A stretch of 64,000 bases of DNA from Sphaerothrix gracilis. GTDB taxonomy: Bacteria > Cyanobacteriota > Cyanobacteriia > Phormidesmidales > Phormidesmidaceae. The DNA lies in the NCBI RefSeq assembly GCF_030405905.1, contig NZ_JASATW010000008.1:182785-246784 (forward strand). The letters are read 5' to 3'. The translations under genes and the position numbers were made by a program. This document shows, in pieces, positions 42,661 through 51,748 of this stretch. The stretch's first letter is position 1, and each line of letters starts with the position of its first letter. The notes below the pieces were generated by a model. It worked only from the letters and a program-made list of their open reading frames with translations, had not been told where the DNA came from and did not search any database.

Positions 42661-44506
42661 GGGCAAGATCTCCGGTTGAACGTTGATTAGCAGCAGCGAT
42701 CGGTAGCGTCAGGCTGAAGCGGCTGCCTGACCCAGGGCTAGACTCTACCCAGATGGTGCCACCGTGGGCTTTGACAATTTCTTTGCAGATAGCCAGTCCC
42801 AGGCCGGTACCGCCCGTATCGCGATCGGTTTCGACTTGGACGAATTTGTCAAAGATGCGGCCCTGATAGGCTGGGTCAATACCGGGGCCGTCGTCTTCAA
42901 CTGAAATCCGGATCCAAGTGCCCTGAGGCTGAGCGGCAACCAAAATTTTGTGCTCAGCGTAGCGCAGGGCATTGGCAATCAGATTGGTCAGCACCCAGGT
43001 AATTTTGTTAGGGTCAGCGTTGACCTGGGGTAGATCGTCGCCAGTCTGGGCCTGGAGCTGAAGCTGCTTCTCTGCAACCTGCACCTGAAACAGAGCGATC
43101 GCTTTTTCAATCAGCAGCTTCGTATCAACCGGCACGCGGGCCATCTCAATTCGGCCCGATTCAATTTTGGAAAGATCCAGCAGCTCATTGACTAAGTTGC
43201 GCAGTCGCTGCACGTCTTCTTGAGCCGCCCGCAGCAGATCCTGCTCCCGCTCTGCCAGCTTGCCCTGAGAGCTTTCCAACAGCAAATCAATGCTCATTGC
43301 CATGCCCGTCAGCGGCGTGCGCAGTTCGTGAGAGGCTGTCATCACAAACTCGCTTTTGAGCTGATCGATTTCCTTCAGCTGGGTGATATCCTGCAGCAGG
43401 ACGACCACGCCTAAGCGCTGCCCGGTTTCAGTTTTGACCGGCGTAATTAAATAGCGGTAGTGCTGGGTGGTTTGGCGCTCAACCGTGAAAATAGCCTCAT
43501 CTTCCTCAGGTTGCAAGAACTGACCTGACTCAGCCGTAGCCTGGATTTTTTCAAACAGGGAGCGATTGTCAATCGCTTCTAAGCAGTGTTTACCCATAGC
43601 CTGAGTCGGCGTAGTGCCGAAGAGACTGGCCGCTGTGGGATTAATCGCAATAATCAGGGCGCTGTCGTCTACGACTACAATACCGTCAGTGATGCTGTTG
43701 ACAATGGCGTCGCTGCGCTGCTGCTGCGCCATGATTTTATTCACGTTGAGGCTGCGATACTCGCTCAGCCGCTGGCTCATGCGGTTGATGCTGGCGGCAA
43801 GCTGTCCTAGCTCATCGCGCGATCGCACTGTCAAGGCAACATCATAATTTCCTTCAGCAATTTGCTCCGCCGCCTGGTTCATCGACTGCAGGGGCCGAGT
43901 TAACGCCCGCGAAAAAATCAGGCTCAGCATAAAGCCCAGTGCCGCTGCGCCAATACCGGCCGCGCTCATAGAGGCGATCGCCTGCCGCGAAGTGCGACCC
44001 GCCTGCTCCGCCGCCTGAATCATTGTCTGCTGATTAAGCTGGCGCAGTTCAGCTACAGCTTGGCGCACAGCCGAAAAATCTGGCTGAACGGTCGTCTGGT
44101 AAAAGTCTGTGGCGGCGGGTGATTCATCTAGCTGCTGCAGCTCGGCCACGCTGATCAAATAGTCTCGATAGCTGGCTTCAAGTGCTGCTAGAATATCGGC
44201 CTCACCGGCAATGGTGACATTATCTTTGGCCCGACTTAACCACTGCAAAAAGTCTATTTCGTTCGTTTGAAACAAAGCAATGCTATCAGCATCATCATTC
44301 AGCAGGTCAATTAAGGTAGCGCTGTCCTGCCGCTCAATGGAGTCCAACATGCCGTTTGCGGCGCGAATACTCTGATAGTTTTCCTGCAGAATGGCATCGC
44401 TGGCTTTGCCCAAACGCCATAAGTTCCAGACGCCCCAACAGCCAACTAGAATTAACAAGGTTAGCCCGAAACTGTAGCCAGCTAGGATCTTAGTCCTTAG
44501 TTTCAC
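42647..44506 (-). CDS. transmembrane sensor histidine kinase (HAMP-PAS-HisKA-HATPase)
   Basis: A 619-residue kinase in the membrane. The order is TM1 near the start, a periplasmic helical sensor of about 150 residues, TM2 (about 180-198), HAMP, a PAS domain, HisKA with the phospho-accepting His near 393 in TASHELRTPL, and an ATPase with N, DDGPGID and GTGLGLAI boxes. All catalytic boxes are intact. I chose the GTG at 44506 because AGGAG lies upstream and VKLRTKILAGYSFG is a normal kinase start; a TTG 15 codons earlier is the alternative. It is the first gene of the run leading to the K+ uptake system. Confidence 0.92.
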   Translation of the reverse strand: MKLRTKILAGYSFGLTLLILVGCWGVWNLWRLGKASDAILQENYQSIRAANGMLDSIERQDSATLIDLLNDDADSIALFQTNEIDFLQWLSRAKDNVTIAGEADILAALEASYRDYLISVAELQQLDESPAATDFYQTTVQPDFSAVRQAVAELRQLNQQTMIQAAEQAGRTSRQAIASMSAAGIGAAALGFMLSLIFSRALTRPLQSMNQAAEQIAEGNYDVALTVRSRDELGQLAASINRMSQRLSEYRSLNVNKIMAQQQRSDAIVNSITDGIVVVDDSALIIAINPTAASLFGTTPTQAMGKHCLEAIDNRSLFEKIQATAESGQFLQPEEDEAIFTVERQTTQHYRYLITPVKTETGQRLGVVVLLQDITQLKEIDQLKSEFVMTASHELRTPLTGMAMSIDLLLESSQGKLAEREQDLLRAAQEDVQRLRNLVNELLDLSKIESGRIEMARVPVDTKLLIEKAIALFQVQVAEKQLQLQAQTGDDLPQVNADPNKITWVLTNLIANALRYAEHKILVAAQPQGTWIRISVEDDGPGIDPAYQGRIFDKFVQVETDRDTGGTGLGLAICKEIVKAHGGTIWVESSPGSGSRFSLTLPIAAANQRSTGDLAHVES

Positions 44507-45119
44507 AAAAGCCTGAACTCCTGAGCATTTTCTGATTATCAGCGACTTCAAAGAATCTGCAATCAGTCAGTTGATAGAGCAAAAGCAGAGATAGGTTAAA
44601 GAGATTCAGGCTGATGTTAGCTAATTCAATAGACAACAATACTCAGTGTTTAACAATCTCTGCCTATAGCTAAGACAATTTTTATCAATCGAAAGACATA
44701 TCTATTTACAGCGCAAGATAGATTTTGGAATAGCCTCCTAAAACTAGCAAACTAATTTGTGTCAGACCTGTTTGGGCAGACAATCATGAGCACAAGTATT
44801 TCTGCTTAAGTAAGTAGGTCTGATTATTTATAGGACGCATTTCGACTTCGCCTCAATGCTCGATTCATGGCTAGGCAGGGGGTTGAGCGAAGCCACAAAC
44901 CGGCAACCTAAGTTGAACTTGATTTGCCCCTCCTACTTTGAGACAGGTTGAGAGTTGCGCATTTTTTCTTTAAAAAATCAACTACCTAGAGTAAATAGAT
45001 GGAGTCTAAGCATCAATACCGCAAGGATGTTTTAAATATTTAATAGAATTCATAGACTTTTGAGAACATATTTGCGGTTAATGCTCGCTTCTAAGCATTT
45101 CTCTCTAGTTTTTGAATTC
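44507..45119. promoter_or_regulatory. intergenic region between sensor kinase and glycosyltransferase
   Basis: About 610 bases, AT-rich, between divergent genes. It should hold the promoters of the K+ operon and of the glycosyltransferase cluster. I see no small gene, tRNA or clear operator. Confidence 0.45.
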
Positions 45120-46199
45120 ATGAAAGTTGCCGTTATTTGTCATCTAGAATACCCAATTGCCCAACCCTTTGCCGGAGGTCTAGAAACCCATACCTGGTTT
45201 CTCTGTCAATCGCTGATGGCTAGAGGTCATCAGGTAACAGTCTTTGCCAGCGGAGACTCAGATCAGCGCCTGAATTTAGTTCCTTTAGTGGCTAAATCTT
45301 TTGCCTTAGAGAAAGCTATGTCAGCGGCTGAAAAAGATTTCAAAAAGGAGATTGTTTATCAAAAACTACTTCATCAGATCAATCGCAGTGATTTTGACCT
45401 GATCCACAATAACTCGCTGAATCATATTCCTTTTTTAGCGGCTCAAAATCTTAGAATACCTATGCTGACAGTCCTGCATACGCCGCCTTTTGCCAAATTG
45501 TTTGCCGCCGCTAGAAGCGTACCTGCCTCTGCTCAATTTAAGCTGCTAGCGGTTTCTCAAGCGATCGCTCAGCAGTGGCAGCCAGTCACTAGCGAAGTTG
45601 TTTATAACGGCACTGATATCAGTCAGTGGACGTTTAATCCTCATCCTGAGCCGAATTCCGCTCTCTGGTTTGGCCGTTTTGTTCCAGAGAAAAGTCCTCA
45701 TGAAGCGATTTTAGCTACGCAGCTAGCCGGATTTAAGCTCAAATTAGCTGGGCCAATTTCAGATGCAGACTATTTTCGTCAAAAGGTTCTGCCGCATATT
45801 GATGGCGATCGCGTTCAGTATTTAGGCCATCTTTCGCATCAGCAGTTAAAAACCGTTGTTGGGCAGGCTGCTGTCTTTGTCAATACGCCCAGTTGGGCAG
45901 AACCCTACGGCCTGGTCTATGCCGAGTCTCTCGCCTGCGGCACCCCCGTCGCGGCTTTTGAGAGCGGTGCGGTGCGAGAAATTATCGATGATACCTGTGG
46001 CTGCGTCGTGCCCCAGCGCTGCCTGACCCAGTTAGCCGCTGCCATCCACAGCGCTGCCCAGCGATCGCGGCAGCAGTGTCGGCTCAGGGCGGAAAAATTT
46101 TGCTCGCTGGAAACGATGATCGATCACTACGAAGCCCATTACAGACAGTTGCTCTCCGCCTCGGTTGAGCCACTGCCTGAGGTTGCAGGAGCAGCCTAA
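45120..46199 (+). CDS. GT4-family glycosyltransferase
   Basis: A 359-residue GT-B enzyme. The N-terminal domain shows KVAVICHLEYPIAQPFAGGLETHTW, typical of GT4. The nucleotide-sugar domain has WFGRFVPEKSP, VFVNTPSWAEPYGLVYAESLACGTPV and the following AFESGAVREII. GT4 enzymes are retaining and use UDP- or GDP-sugars. The ATG at 45120 gives a normal start; 20 upstream codons beginning with TTG look non-homologous. Its stop overlaps the next gene by one base. The sugar and acceptor are unknown. Confidence 0.88.
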   Translation: MKVAVICHLEYPIAQPFAGGLETHTWFLCQSLMARGHQVTVFASGDSDQRLNLVPLVAKSFALEKAMSAAEKDFKKEIVYQKLLHQINRSDFDLIHNNSLNHIPFLAAQNLRIPMLTVLHTPPFAKLFAAARSVPASAQFKLLAVSQAIAQQWQPVTSEVVYNGTDISQWTFNPHPEPNSALWFGRFVPEKSPHEAILATQLAGFKLKLAGPISDADYFRQKVLPHIDGDRVQYLGHLSHQQLKTVVGQAAVFVNTPSWAEPYGLVYAESLACGTPVAAFESGAVREIIDDTCGCVVPQRCLTQLAAAIHSAAQRSRQQCRLRAEKFCSLETMIDHYEAHYRQLLSASVEPLPEVAGAA

Positions 46200-47275
46200 T
46201 GATGAAAATTGGCTGGTTCTTTAATGCCCACGGCTCCGGTCACTATCACCGCCTCCAGGCCATCCTGCCCTATTTTGCCAAGACGACTCAGCTCACCAGC
46301 CTCAGCTATCAGCCAGCCCAGCTCACGCATCAGGGCAACCAAGTCCCCCACATCACCCTGCCAGCCTATAACCAAACTGGCCTCAACCCTTACTTAAGGA
46401 AACAAGCCTGGCAGACCCTACACGGTATGCAGCTTAATCACGGTGTCAATGCGCCGGTTTTTGCGGCGCTTACTCGCTGGCTGGCGACGTGGCGACCCGA
46501 CCTAATGGTGGTTGATGTCGCTTTGGAAATTGCCCTGGCAGCTCGGCTGTGCGGCATTCCGGTTGTCTATGTGCGGCAGCATGGCAAACGCTGGGACTTG
46601 GGGCATCAAATCGCCTATGAGGGCAGCATGGCTCTAATTGCTCCCTTTTCGGCAGCAATGGAGCAGGCTGACTGTCCAGGCTGGATTCAGCGAAAGACCT
46701 GGTATAGCGGCGGTTTTTGCCGCTTTCAGCCCGGTGCTACAGCTCGGCCTAGGGCTTTCCAGAGCGATCGCCCCAATATTGTCGTTCTCATTGGCAGCGG
46801 GGGCACAGCGATTCAGTCTGCAGACATTGCCGCTGCTGCTCAAGCGACGCCTACCTGGCAGTGGTTCGTTTTAGGTCAGCTTGATCCACCCGAAAGCCTG
46901 ACTGCCAATGTCAGACTGCTGGGCCGAATTAAAACGGTTCACCCCTATCTGCAACATGCCGATCTCGTAGTAGCGAACGCCGGCCACAATACCGTAATGG
47001 AAATCGGTGCGGTGGAGGCTCCCTTTCTCTGTCTACCGGCCCAGCGCCCGTTCAAAGAGCAGCTGTGCAAAGCAGAGGTTCTCAGCCGCTTAGACCTAGC
47101 CGTTGTGCGCCATCGCTGGCCTTCTGAGGCGGAATGGCCAGCCCTACTCCAAACGGCTCAGGCCCAGCCCCGCCACCAGTGGCAAACTTTGCGCAATCCC
47201 GCCGCACCCCAGCATATAGCCCAGCAGCTTGAAGCCTGGACCCTAAAGTGTTTGCCTATCGGCGGCGATCGCTAA
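46199..47275 (+). CDS. GT28/MurG-like glycosyltransferase
   Basis: A 358-residue GT-B protein. The opening WFFNAHGSGHYHRL carries the Gly-rich loop and His typical of MurG/UGT-like enzymes. The C-terminal part contains VLIGSGG, a loop HADLVVANAGHNTVMEIGAVEAPFLCLP and QRPFKEQ, which fit nucleotide-sugar binding in GT28. It is coupled to the GT4 gene by a one-base overlap. It overlaps the convergent GT2 gene by four bases at its 3' end. The product is unknown, perhaps a cell-surface polysaccharide or glycolipid. Confidence 0.82.
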   Translation: MMKIGWFFNAHGSGHYHRLQAILPYFAKTTQLTSLSYQPAQLTHQGNQVPHITLPAYNQTGLNPYLRKQAWQTLHGMQLNHGVNAPVFAALTRWLATWRPDLMVVDVALEIALAARLCGIPVVYVRQHGKRWDLGHQIAYEGSMALIAPFSAAMEQADCPGWIQRKTWYSGGFCRFQPGATARPRAFQSDRPNIVVLIGSGGTAIQSADIAAAAQATPTWQWFVLGQLDPPESLTANVRLLGRIKTVHPYLQHADLVVANAGHNTVMEIGAVEAPFLCLPAQRPFKEQLCKAEVLSRLDLAVVRHRWPSEAEWPALLQTAQAQPRHQWQTLRNPAAPQHIAQQLEAWTLKCLPIGGDR

Positions 47276-48087
47276 GGCAAAGTTCTTAAAATCTCGGCTT
47301 CTGGCTGCCAGTCAATCAGCCCTTCCTGGGCGAAAGCCAGCAGCCATTTCTCCATCGGCCACTGTCCCCAGCGGCGATAGTAAACCCAGGCATTGCGCAC
47401 AATGCTCTGTAAATGCTGGCGCGGCGGTACCTGGCTTGCATGATATTGGTGGTAGGCCATTGCTGTCGGCACCCAGCGCAGCTCAATCTTAGAGCGCTCC
47501 AACAGACGCGCAAAATCGGTATCCTCTGCCCCATAGCCACGATAGGCTTCGCAAAACCCGCCCACCCGCTCAAAAGTAGACGGTGCCAGGCCAAAAGACA
47601 GCGTCCAAAACAGGTTGTAGTTTGCTTCAAGCTGCAAAAATACCTGCTGGGCCGCGTCCCTTAGCGGATGAGGCGCTGAGCGTTCAGATAGCTCAGATAG
47701 CTGCCACTGAGCCGGAAGAACTGCTTGCAGATAGGAAATGGCTCCCATCAGAACGGCGCTAGGCGCTAGGCAGTGAGCGCTTGCATAGGCCTCTAAGCAG
47801 GTCGCTGCCGGAATGCAGTCAACATCTAGAAAAATCCAGAAAGTGCCCGTTGTCTCATGGGCCGCTAAGTTTCTGGCCTGCGCCAGGGGCAAGGCATCGG
47901 CAGACATGAGGCTGTGCTGCGATGTTGGAAACGGCGTGGCTGGTAAAGGTTGCTCAGCCTCATTCATGCGGATAATGACGCACTCATGGGGCCTGACCGT
48001 TGAACTAGACAGGCCCGCCAGCAGGTTGTGTAAGTGGGCTTCGCGATCGCGAACTAGAGTCAGAACCGAAATGCGAGGACTGAGCAC
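47272..48087 (-). CDS. GT2-family glycosyltransferase
   Basis: A 271-residue GT-A enzyme starting with GTG. The ISVLTLVRDREAHLHNLLAGL start is typical, the metal-binding DXD appears as FLDVDCIPA, and GAEDTDFARLLERS holds the conserved acidic motif of family 2. No transmembrane segments are visible, so it is a soluble or peripheral enzyme. It is convergent with the two plus-strand glycosyltransferases, overlapping by four bases. All three probably act on one glycoconjugate. Confidence 0.85.
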   Translation of the reverse strand: MLSPRISVLTLVRDREAHLHNLLAGLSSSTVRPHECVIIRMNEAEQPLPATPFPTSQHSLMSADALPLAQARNLAAHETTGTFWIFLDVDCIPAATCLEAYASAHCLAPSAVLMGAISYLQAVLPAQWQLSELSERSAPHPLRDAAQQVFLQLEANYNLFWTLSFGLAPSTFERVGGFCEAYRGYGAEDTDFARLLERSKIELRWVPTAMAYHQYHASQVPPRQHLQSIVRNAWVYYRRWGQWPMEKWLLAFAQEGLIDWQPEAEILRTLP

Positions 48088-48227
48088 AAATTCTAGCTGG
48101 CAACTGCTGAGGGCTGAACAAAACCAAAAGCAAAACAGAGCTTACATACCTGCCTGGTTGAAGCCTAAGCGACAGTGTCTGAAAGCTCTATCTGTTTATT
48201 GTTATTGAGGAGAGAGACGCAACTGGC

Positions 48228-48407
48228 CTACTCTTCGTCGTCCTCATCCTCTTCATCTAGATCGTAGATGAAGCTGCTAGAGCGATTGGTCAAAACTGAC
48301 TTGCCGAGGGAGAGCGCTTTTTTAGCTTCTACAGCCGCCTGCCGTTTCCAGTTTGAACGGCGCATACTGCGCTTAGATTTCGAGGTTTTCTTCTTAGGAA
48401 CCGCCAT
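48228..48407 (-). CDS. rpmF: 50S ribosomal protein L32
   Basis: A 59-residue basic protein beginning MAVPKKKTSKSKR and containing RSNWKRQAA, the usual L32 pattern. The last 12 residues are nearly all Asp and Glu, an acidic tail common in cyanobacterial L32. It lacks the zinc-binding cysteines and so is the zinc-free form. It is on the minus strand, 124 bases after the unknown membrane protein gene and 140 bases before the GT2 gene. Confidence 0.95.
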   Translation of the reverse strand: MAVPKKKTSKSKRSMRRSNWKRQAAVEAKKALSLGKSVLTNRSSSFIYDLDEEDEDDEE

Positions 48408-48531
48408 GACTGAAAGACTTCAGACTTATTCACAACCTTTCGATTGTAGAGCATTTAGCCCTAGATGCTAAATATTTTTTGGCAGCCGCTCGCCATCTCG
48501 CGCCTGTCCGAGCGTGACCGGCGATCGCTGC

Positions 48532-48972
48532 CTATTGTCCCAAGCCAGAAAAGAGCAGCGTCCGGGCATTGGGATAGTAGGTGGCCCAGTAGCGCGGATC
48601 GGGGCGATTGCTCCACTGGCTGCGGCTGACCTGCAGCATCATCACGGGCAGAGAAATCCCCTGGCTTTCAGCGGTGACGGTGACAATGACCTCGGTTGTT
48701 AGCAGGTCAGCGTCAAAGCTGCGCTGCGCGGCGGCGCGAGCGGTAACGTCTGCCCGACGAATCAGGGTTTCGTAGCTCTCATTTTCGCCGCGTACTAAAA
48801 AGAGGCTGGTGCGAGAGGTATAAGCCTGAGCCGATAGGGGTGCGATCGCGTTTTGCCCCAGCCAGAGGCTGCCAGATAGTCCTAATAGAACAGCCAGACC
48901 CACAGGCGACCAAACTCGCTGCCAGTGCCTACCGATTCCTGCTGCTTTTGATGCGGGTTGCCGCTGCCTCAT
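48532..48972 (-). CDS. hypothetical membrane-anchored/exported protein
   Basis: A 146-residue protein with a basic start and one hydrophobic stretch at about 22-40 (signal anchor or signal peptide). A mature domain of about 95 residues follows, including TSLFLVRGENESYETLIRRA and LLTTEVIVTVTAESQGISLPVMMLQV. I do not know a named family; similar small proteins occur across cyanobacteria. A strong AAAGGAGG ribosome-binding site precedes the ATG by six bases. It may share a transcript with rpmF. Confidence 0.68.
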   Translation of the reverse strand: MRQRQPASKAAGIGRHWQRVWSPVGLAVLLGLSGSLWLGQNAIAPLSAQAYTSRTSLFLVRGENESYETLIRRADVTARAAAQRSFDADLLTTEVIVTVTAESQGISLPVMMLQVSRSQWSNRPDPRYWATYYPNARTLLFSGLGQ

Positions 48973-49290
48973 CTCATCCTCCTTTGCCTCTAAATCCCCT
49001 ATCTTTAGCGGTCTGCCAAAGGGGAAGATAATTTTTGGTTAAAGCTTAGCTTAAATTTGGGCTGTTCTAGCAAGAATCCTGAAGGCCGCGTTCCTAGAAC
49101 GTCTCGCCGTGACCAAGCCAGTCTGCCGATCGCAGGTCGCTAGTGATTCAGGCGCTAAGCTATCAGACTGGCCTCGCAAATTATTTGTTTCAACTGAGAG
49201 AGTCTATGCTATCTTCGGGGCACAGAACCCCTACAGCTACCTGATTGCAGAGGTTTGGCGCATTTACCTGAATAGACCGTTGCAACCGTT
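48973..49290. other. intergenic region with no clear feature
   Basis: A 318-base gap between divergent genes. A 61-codon frame overlaps the start of the next gene and has no protein-like character. I see no repeat or RNA structure beyond ordinary promoters. Confidence 0.4.
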
Positions 49291-51213
49291 ATGACTCAAC
49301 ACTGGGCCGTTGTCGTCGGCATTAATCAATATCAGTCTTTACAGCCGCTGCTCTATGCTCAGCAGGATGCGATCGCCCTGTGGCGTTTCTTGGTTGAGTC
49401 GGCAGGCTATGGGACAGAACGATGCCATTTGCTCAGCGATTTAGCCGAGCTGCGATCGCCAGCAGCGGCGGCTCCCGATCGCCGGACTCTTCGGACTCAG
49501 GTACAGCAGCTCTGCCAGCAGATCCAGTCCGATGATGTCCTTTGGTTTTTCTTCAGCGGCTATGGTATCTGCTACAACGACCGCGATTATCTGTTGACGG
49601 TTGACACCGATCCGGCCTATCTAACCGAAACAGCCTGCTCAGTGCAGGAACTCTTTGAGCTGTTTAAACAGGCCCCTACGGACAATATCGTTGTCACGCT
49701 GGATATAGGGCGAGCACAGGCAGCCCTGGCCGACCACGCCGTCGGGCGACAGTCTTTGGCCTTAGCCCGCGACTTTGATATTTCCCTGATTCTGTCCTGC
49801 CAGCCGGAGGAGTTTTCCCACGAGACTTTAGCGGTTAAGCACGGCTTGTTTACCGCAGCGCTGCTAGAAGGGCTGCAGTATCATGGCTGCGTCAGCTTAG
49901 AGCACATTGCGACCCATCTGCGGCAGCAGCTACCCGAACTCTGCGAGCATCACTGGCGACCCGCCCAGCATCCAGCCATCCAGATTCCCAGCACAAAGAA
50001 GTTTTTGCTGCTAGTGCCGCCCTCATCTGTCAGCCAAGTGCCAGCGATGGCGGCTCAAACCACAACTGCAGCCAAGAGTCCAGCGCGATCGCCGCAGCTT
50101 CCCGTTGTCAGTCCGTTGCCGCCTAAAGCAGACACAACCGCGCTGGTTCACTCCCCCCAGTCTCAGACGACTCCAGCGGCCAAACTTCCGGCACTCACCA
50201 CCTTAGCTGCCCTGCAGCGCCTCATGGGGAGCTGGGGGCCAATTGCCCTGATCGCAGCGTTGCTGTTACTGATCCTGGGGCGCTTTGACTTGCTGCCGCT
50301 GCCGAATCAGACCCCGGCTCCCAATCCAGAATCTCCTCGTTCCGCAGCGCCAGATCAGGCAACTGAGGTGGTGGCGTCAGGGCCGACTCCGCTTGCTGCC
50401 TCCCTAGAGACAATTGAGACAGAGACGACGGCCAGCCCTTTGTTTAGCGAATCTCTGTCAAGCCTAACCACCACGCCAACCCTTTCGGCTTTAGAGCAGG
50501 GGCAGCAGGCAATCGCCCAGCAGCGCTACGCTGAAGCCATCCGCTGGCTGGAGCAGGTACCCGCTGCCAATCGGGATGATACTTTCAATCGCCTACAGGA
50601 GCGGGCCGAAGCTGGACTAGCCCAGCAGGTAGCCGATAACCAGGCCCGCATTGAATTGGCCCGGCAAACAGTGCAGCCTGAGCAAGCTGCTAGCTTAGAG
50701 GCCGCGATCGCCCAGGTAAACCCAATTCCGCCGGGAGAGCCTTTTCATCAGGAAGCGCAGCAGCTAGTTGAACAGTGGAGCCAGTCCCTATTAGATCTGG
50801 CTAATGCCGCCGCAAATGCCGGAGACTTAACGGCAGCGATTGCAGCCGCCAGCTTTATTCCGGCAGCAGCCACCGACCTATACCCTCAGGCCCAAACGCA
50901 AATTGGCTACTGGCAGGCGCGGCAGCTCAGCCAGGCCCGGCTACAGCAGGCCCAAACAATGCTGCAGCCCGGACAGGCGGCCTCCTTTCAAGATGCCATT
51001 GGCCTGCTGCGGCAAATTCCAGCGGAGCATCCAGAATACGAGCAGGCTCAGGCGCGAATTGATCAGCTCAGCCAAGAAATTTTCAGCATTGCCCGCGCTC
51101 GCGCCGCCCAGGGGCGATTTGAGGCTGCAATTCAGGCCGCCGTGCTAGTCCCCCCCGATACGGCGGCCTACAACGGGGCGCAGGCCCAGCTCAAGCGCTG
51201 GCAAGAGCGATAA
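49291..51213 (+). CDS. pseudo-orthocaspase (caspase-like p20 domain, TM segment, helical repeats)
   Basis: A 640-residue protein. Residues 1-240 have the caspase/metacaspase p20 layout: WAVVVGINQYQ, DDVLWFFFSG, a central strand leading to VVTLD, and LILSCQPEEFSHE. The catalytic pair is missing: the usual SGHG is SGYG (Tyr91 for His), and the Cys of DACHSG is replaced (DIGRA, Gly140 at the Cys position). A Pro/Thr-rich linker precedes one transmembrane helix near 313-330. The C-terminal 250 residues are TPR-like helical repeats such as RYAEAIRWLEQVPAANRDD. It is probably a scaffold without protease activity. It lies 34 bases before the DUF427 gene. Confidence 0.85.
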   Translation: MTQHWAVVVGINQYQSLQPLLYAQQDAIALWRFLVESAGYGTERCHLLSDLAELRSPAAAAPDRRTLRTQVQQLCQQIQSDDVLWFFFSGYGICYNDRDYLLTVDTDPAYLTETACSVQELFELFKQAPTDNIVVTLDIGRAQAALADHAVGRQSLALARDFDISLILSCQPEEFSHETLAVKHGLFTAALLEGLQYHGCVSLEHIATHLRQQLPELCEHHWRPAQHPAIQIPSTKKFLLLVPPSSVSQVPAMAAQTTTAAKSPARSPQLPVVSPLPPKADTTALVHSPQSQTTPAAKLPALTTLAALQRLMGSWGPIALIAALLLLILGRFDLLPLPNQTPAPNPESPRSAAPDQATEVVASGPTPLAASLETIETETTASPLFSESLSSLTTTPTLSALEQGQQAIAQQRYAEAIRWLEQVPAANRDDTFNRLQERAEAGLAQQVADNQARIELARQTVQPEQAASLEAAIAQVNPIPPGEPFHQEAQQLVEQWSQSLLDLANAAANAGDLTAAIAAASFIPAAATDLYPQAQTQIGYWQARQLSQARLQQAQTMLQPGQAASFQDAIGLLRQIPAEHPEYEQAQARIDQLSQEIFSIARARAAQGRFEAAIQAAVLVPPDTAAYNGAQAQLKRWQER

Positions 51214-51247
51214 AATGAAACAGACGTACAGTTGAATCTAGACGCAC

Positions 51248-51742
51248 ATGGTGCAGCGGCGAATTGAGCCAGGGCCAGGGCAGGAGTCTGTTTGGGACTA
51301 CCCCCGGCCTCCCAAATTAGAAGCTTCTGACAAACATATTCAGGTTGTTTTTAACGGCATCACCGTGGCCGATACGCATCGGGCGCAGCGAGTTCTAGAA
51401 ACAAGCCATCCCCCCGTCTACTACATTCCGCCTGCAGATATTCAACTAGAGCATTTGCAGCCCACCTCTGGGTCGTCGTTTTGCGAATGGAAAGGCCGAG
51501 CTGCTTACTACACGCTCAGCGTCGGCGATCGCCAAGTTGAAAATGTAGCCTGGTACTACCCGGAGCCCACGCCCCGTTTTCAGGCAATTCAGAACTATGT
51601 CGCCTTTTACCCAGCTAAAGTGGATGCCTGTTATGTAGATGGGGAACAAGTGCAGGCCCAGCAGGGAGACTTTTATGGCGGTTGGATCACGCCAGATATT
51701 GTCGGCCCCTTCAAGGGCGGCACGGGGACCTGGGGCTGGTAG
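51248..51742 (+). CDS. DUF427 domain protein
   Basis: A 164-residue protein with the full DUF427 pattern: VFNGITVADTHRAQRVLETSHPPVYYIP, then SFCEWKGRAAYYTL and NVAWYYPEPTP, ending with KVDACYVDGEQV. The family is a small beta-barrel of unknown function, widespread in bacteria and fungi. The gene lies 34 bases downstream of the orthocaspase-like gene on the same strand and may be co-transcribed. The next gene is convergent and only six bases away. Confidence 0.9.
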   Translation: MVQRRIEPGPGQESVWDYPRPPKLEASDKHIQVVFNGITVADTHRAQRVLETSHPPVYYIPPADIQLEHLQPTSGSSFCEWKGRAAYYTLSVGDRQVENVAWYYPEPTPRFQAIQNYVAFYPAKVDACYVDGEQVQAQQGDFYGGWITPDIVGPFKGGTGTWGW

Positions 51743-51748
51743 AGAGGC

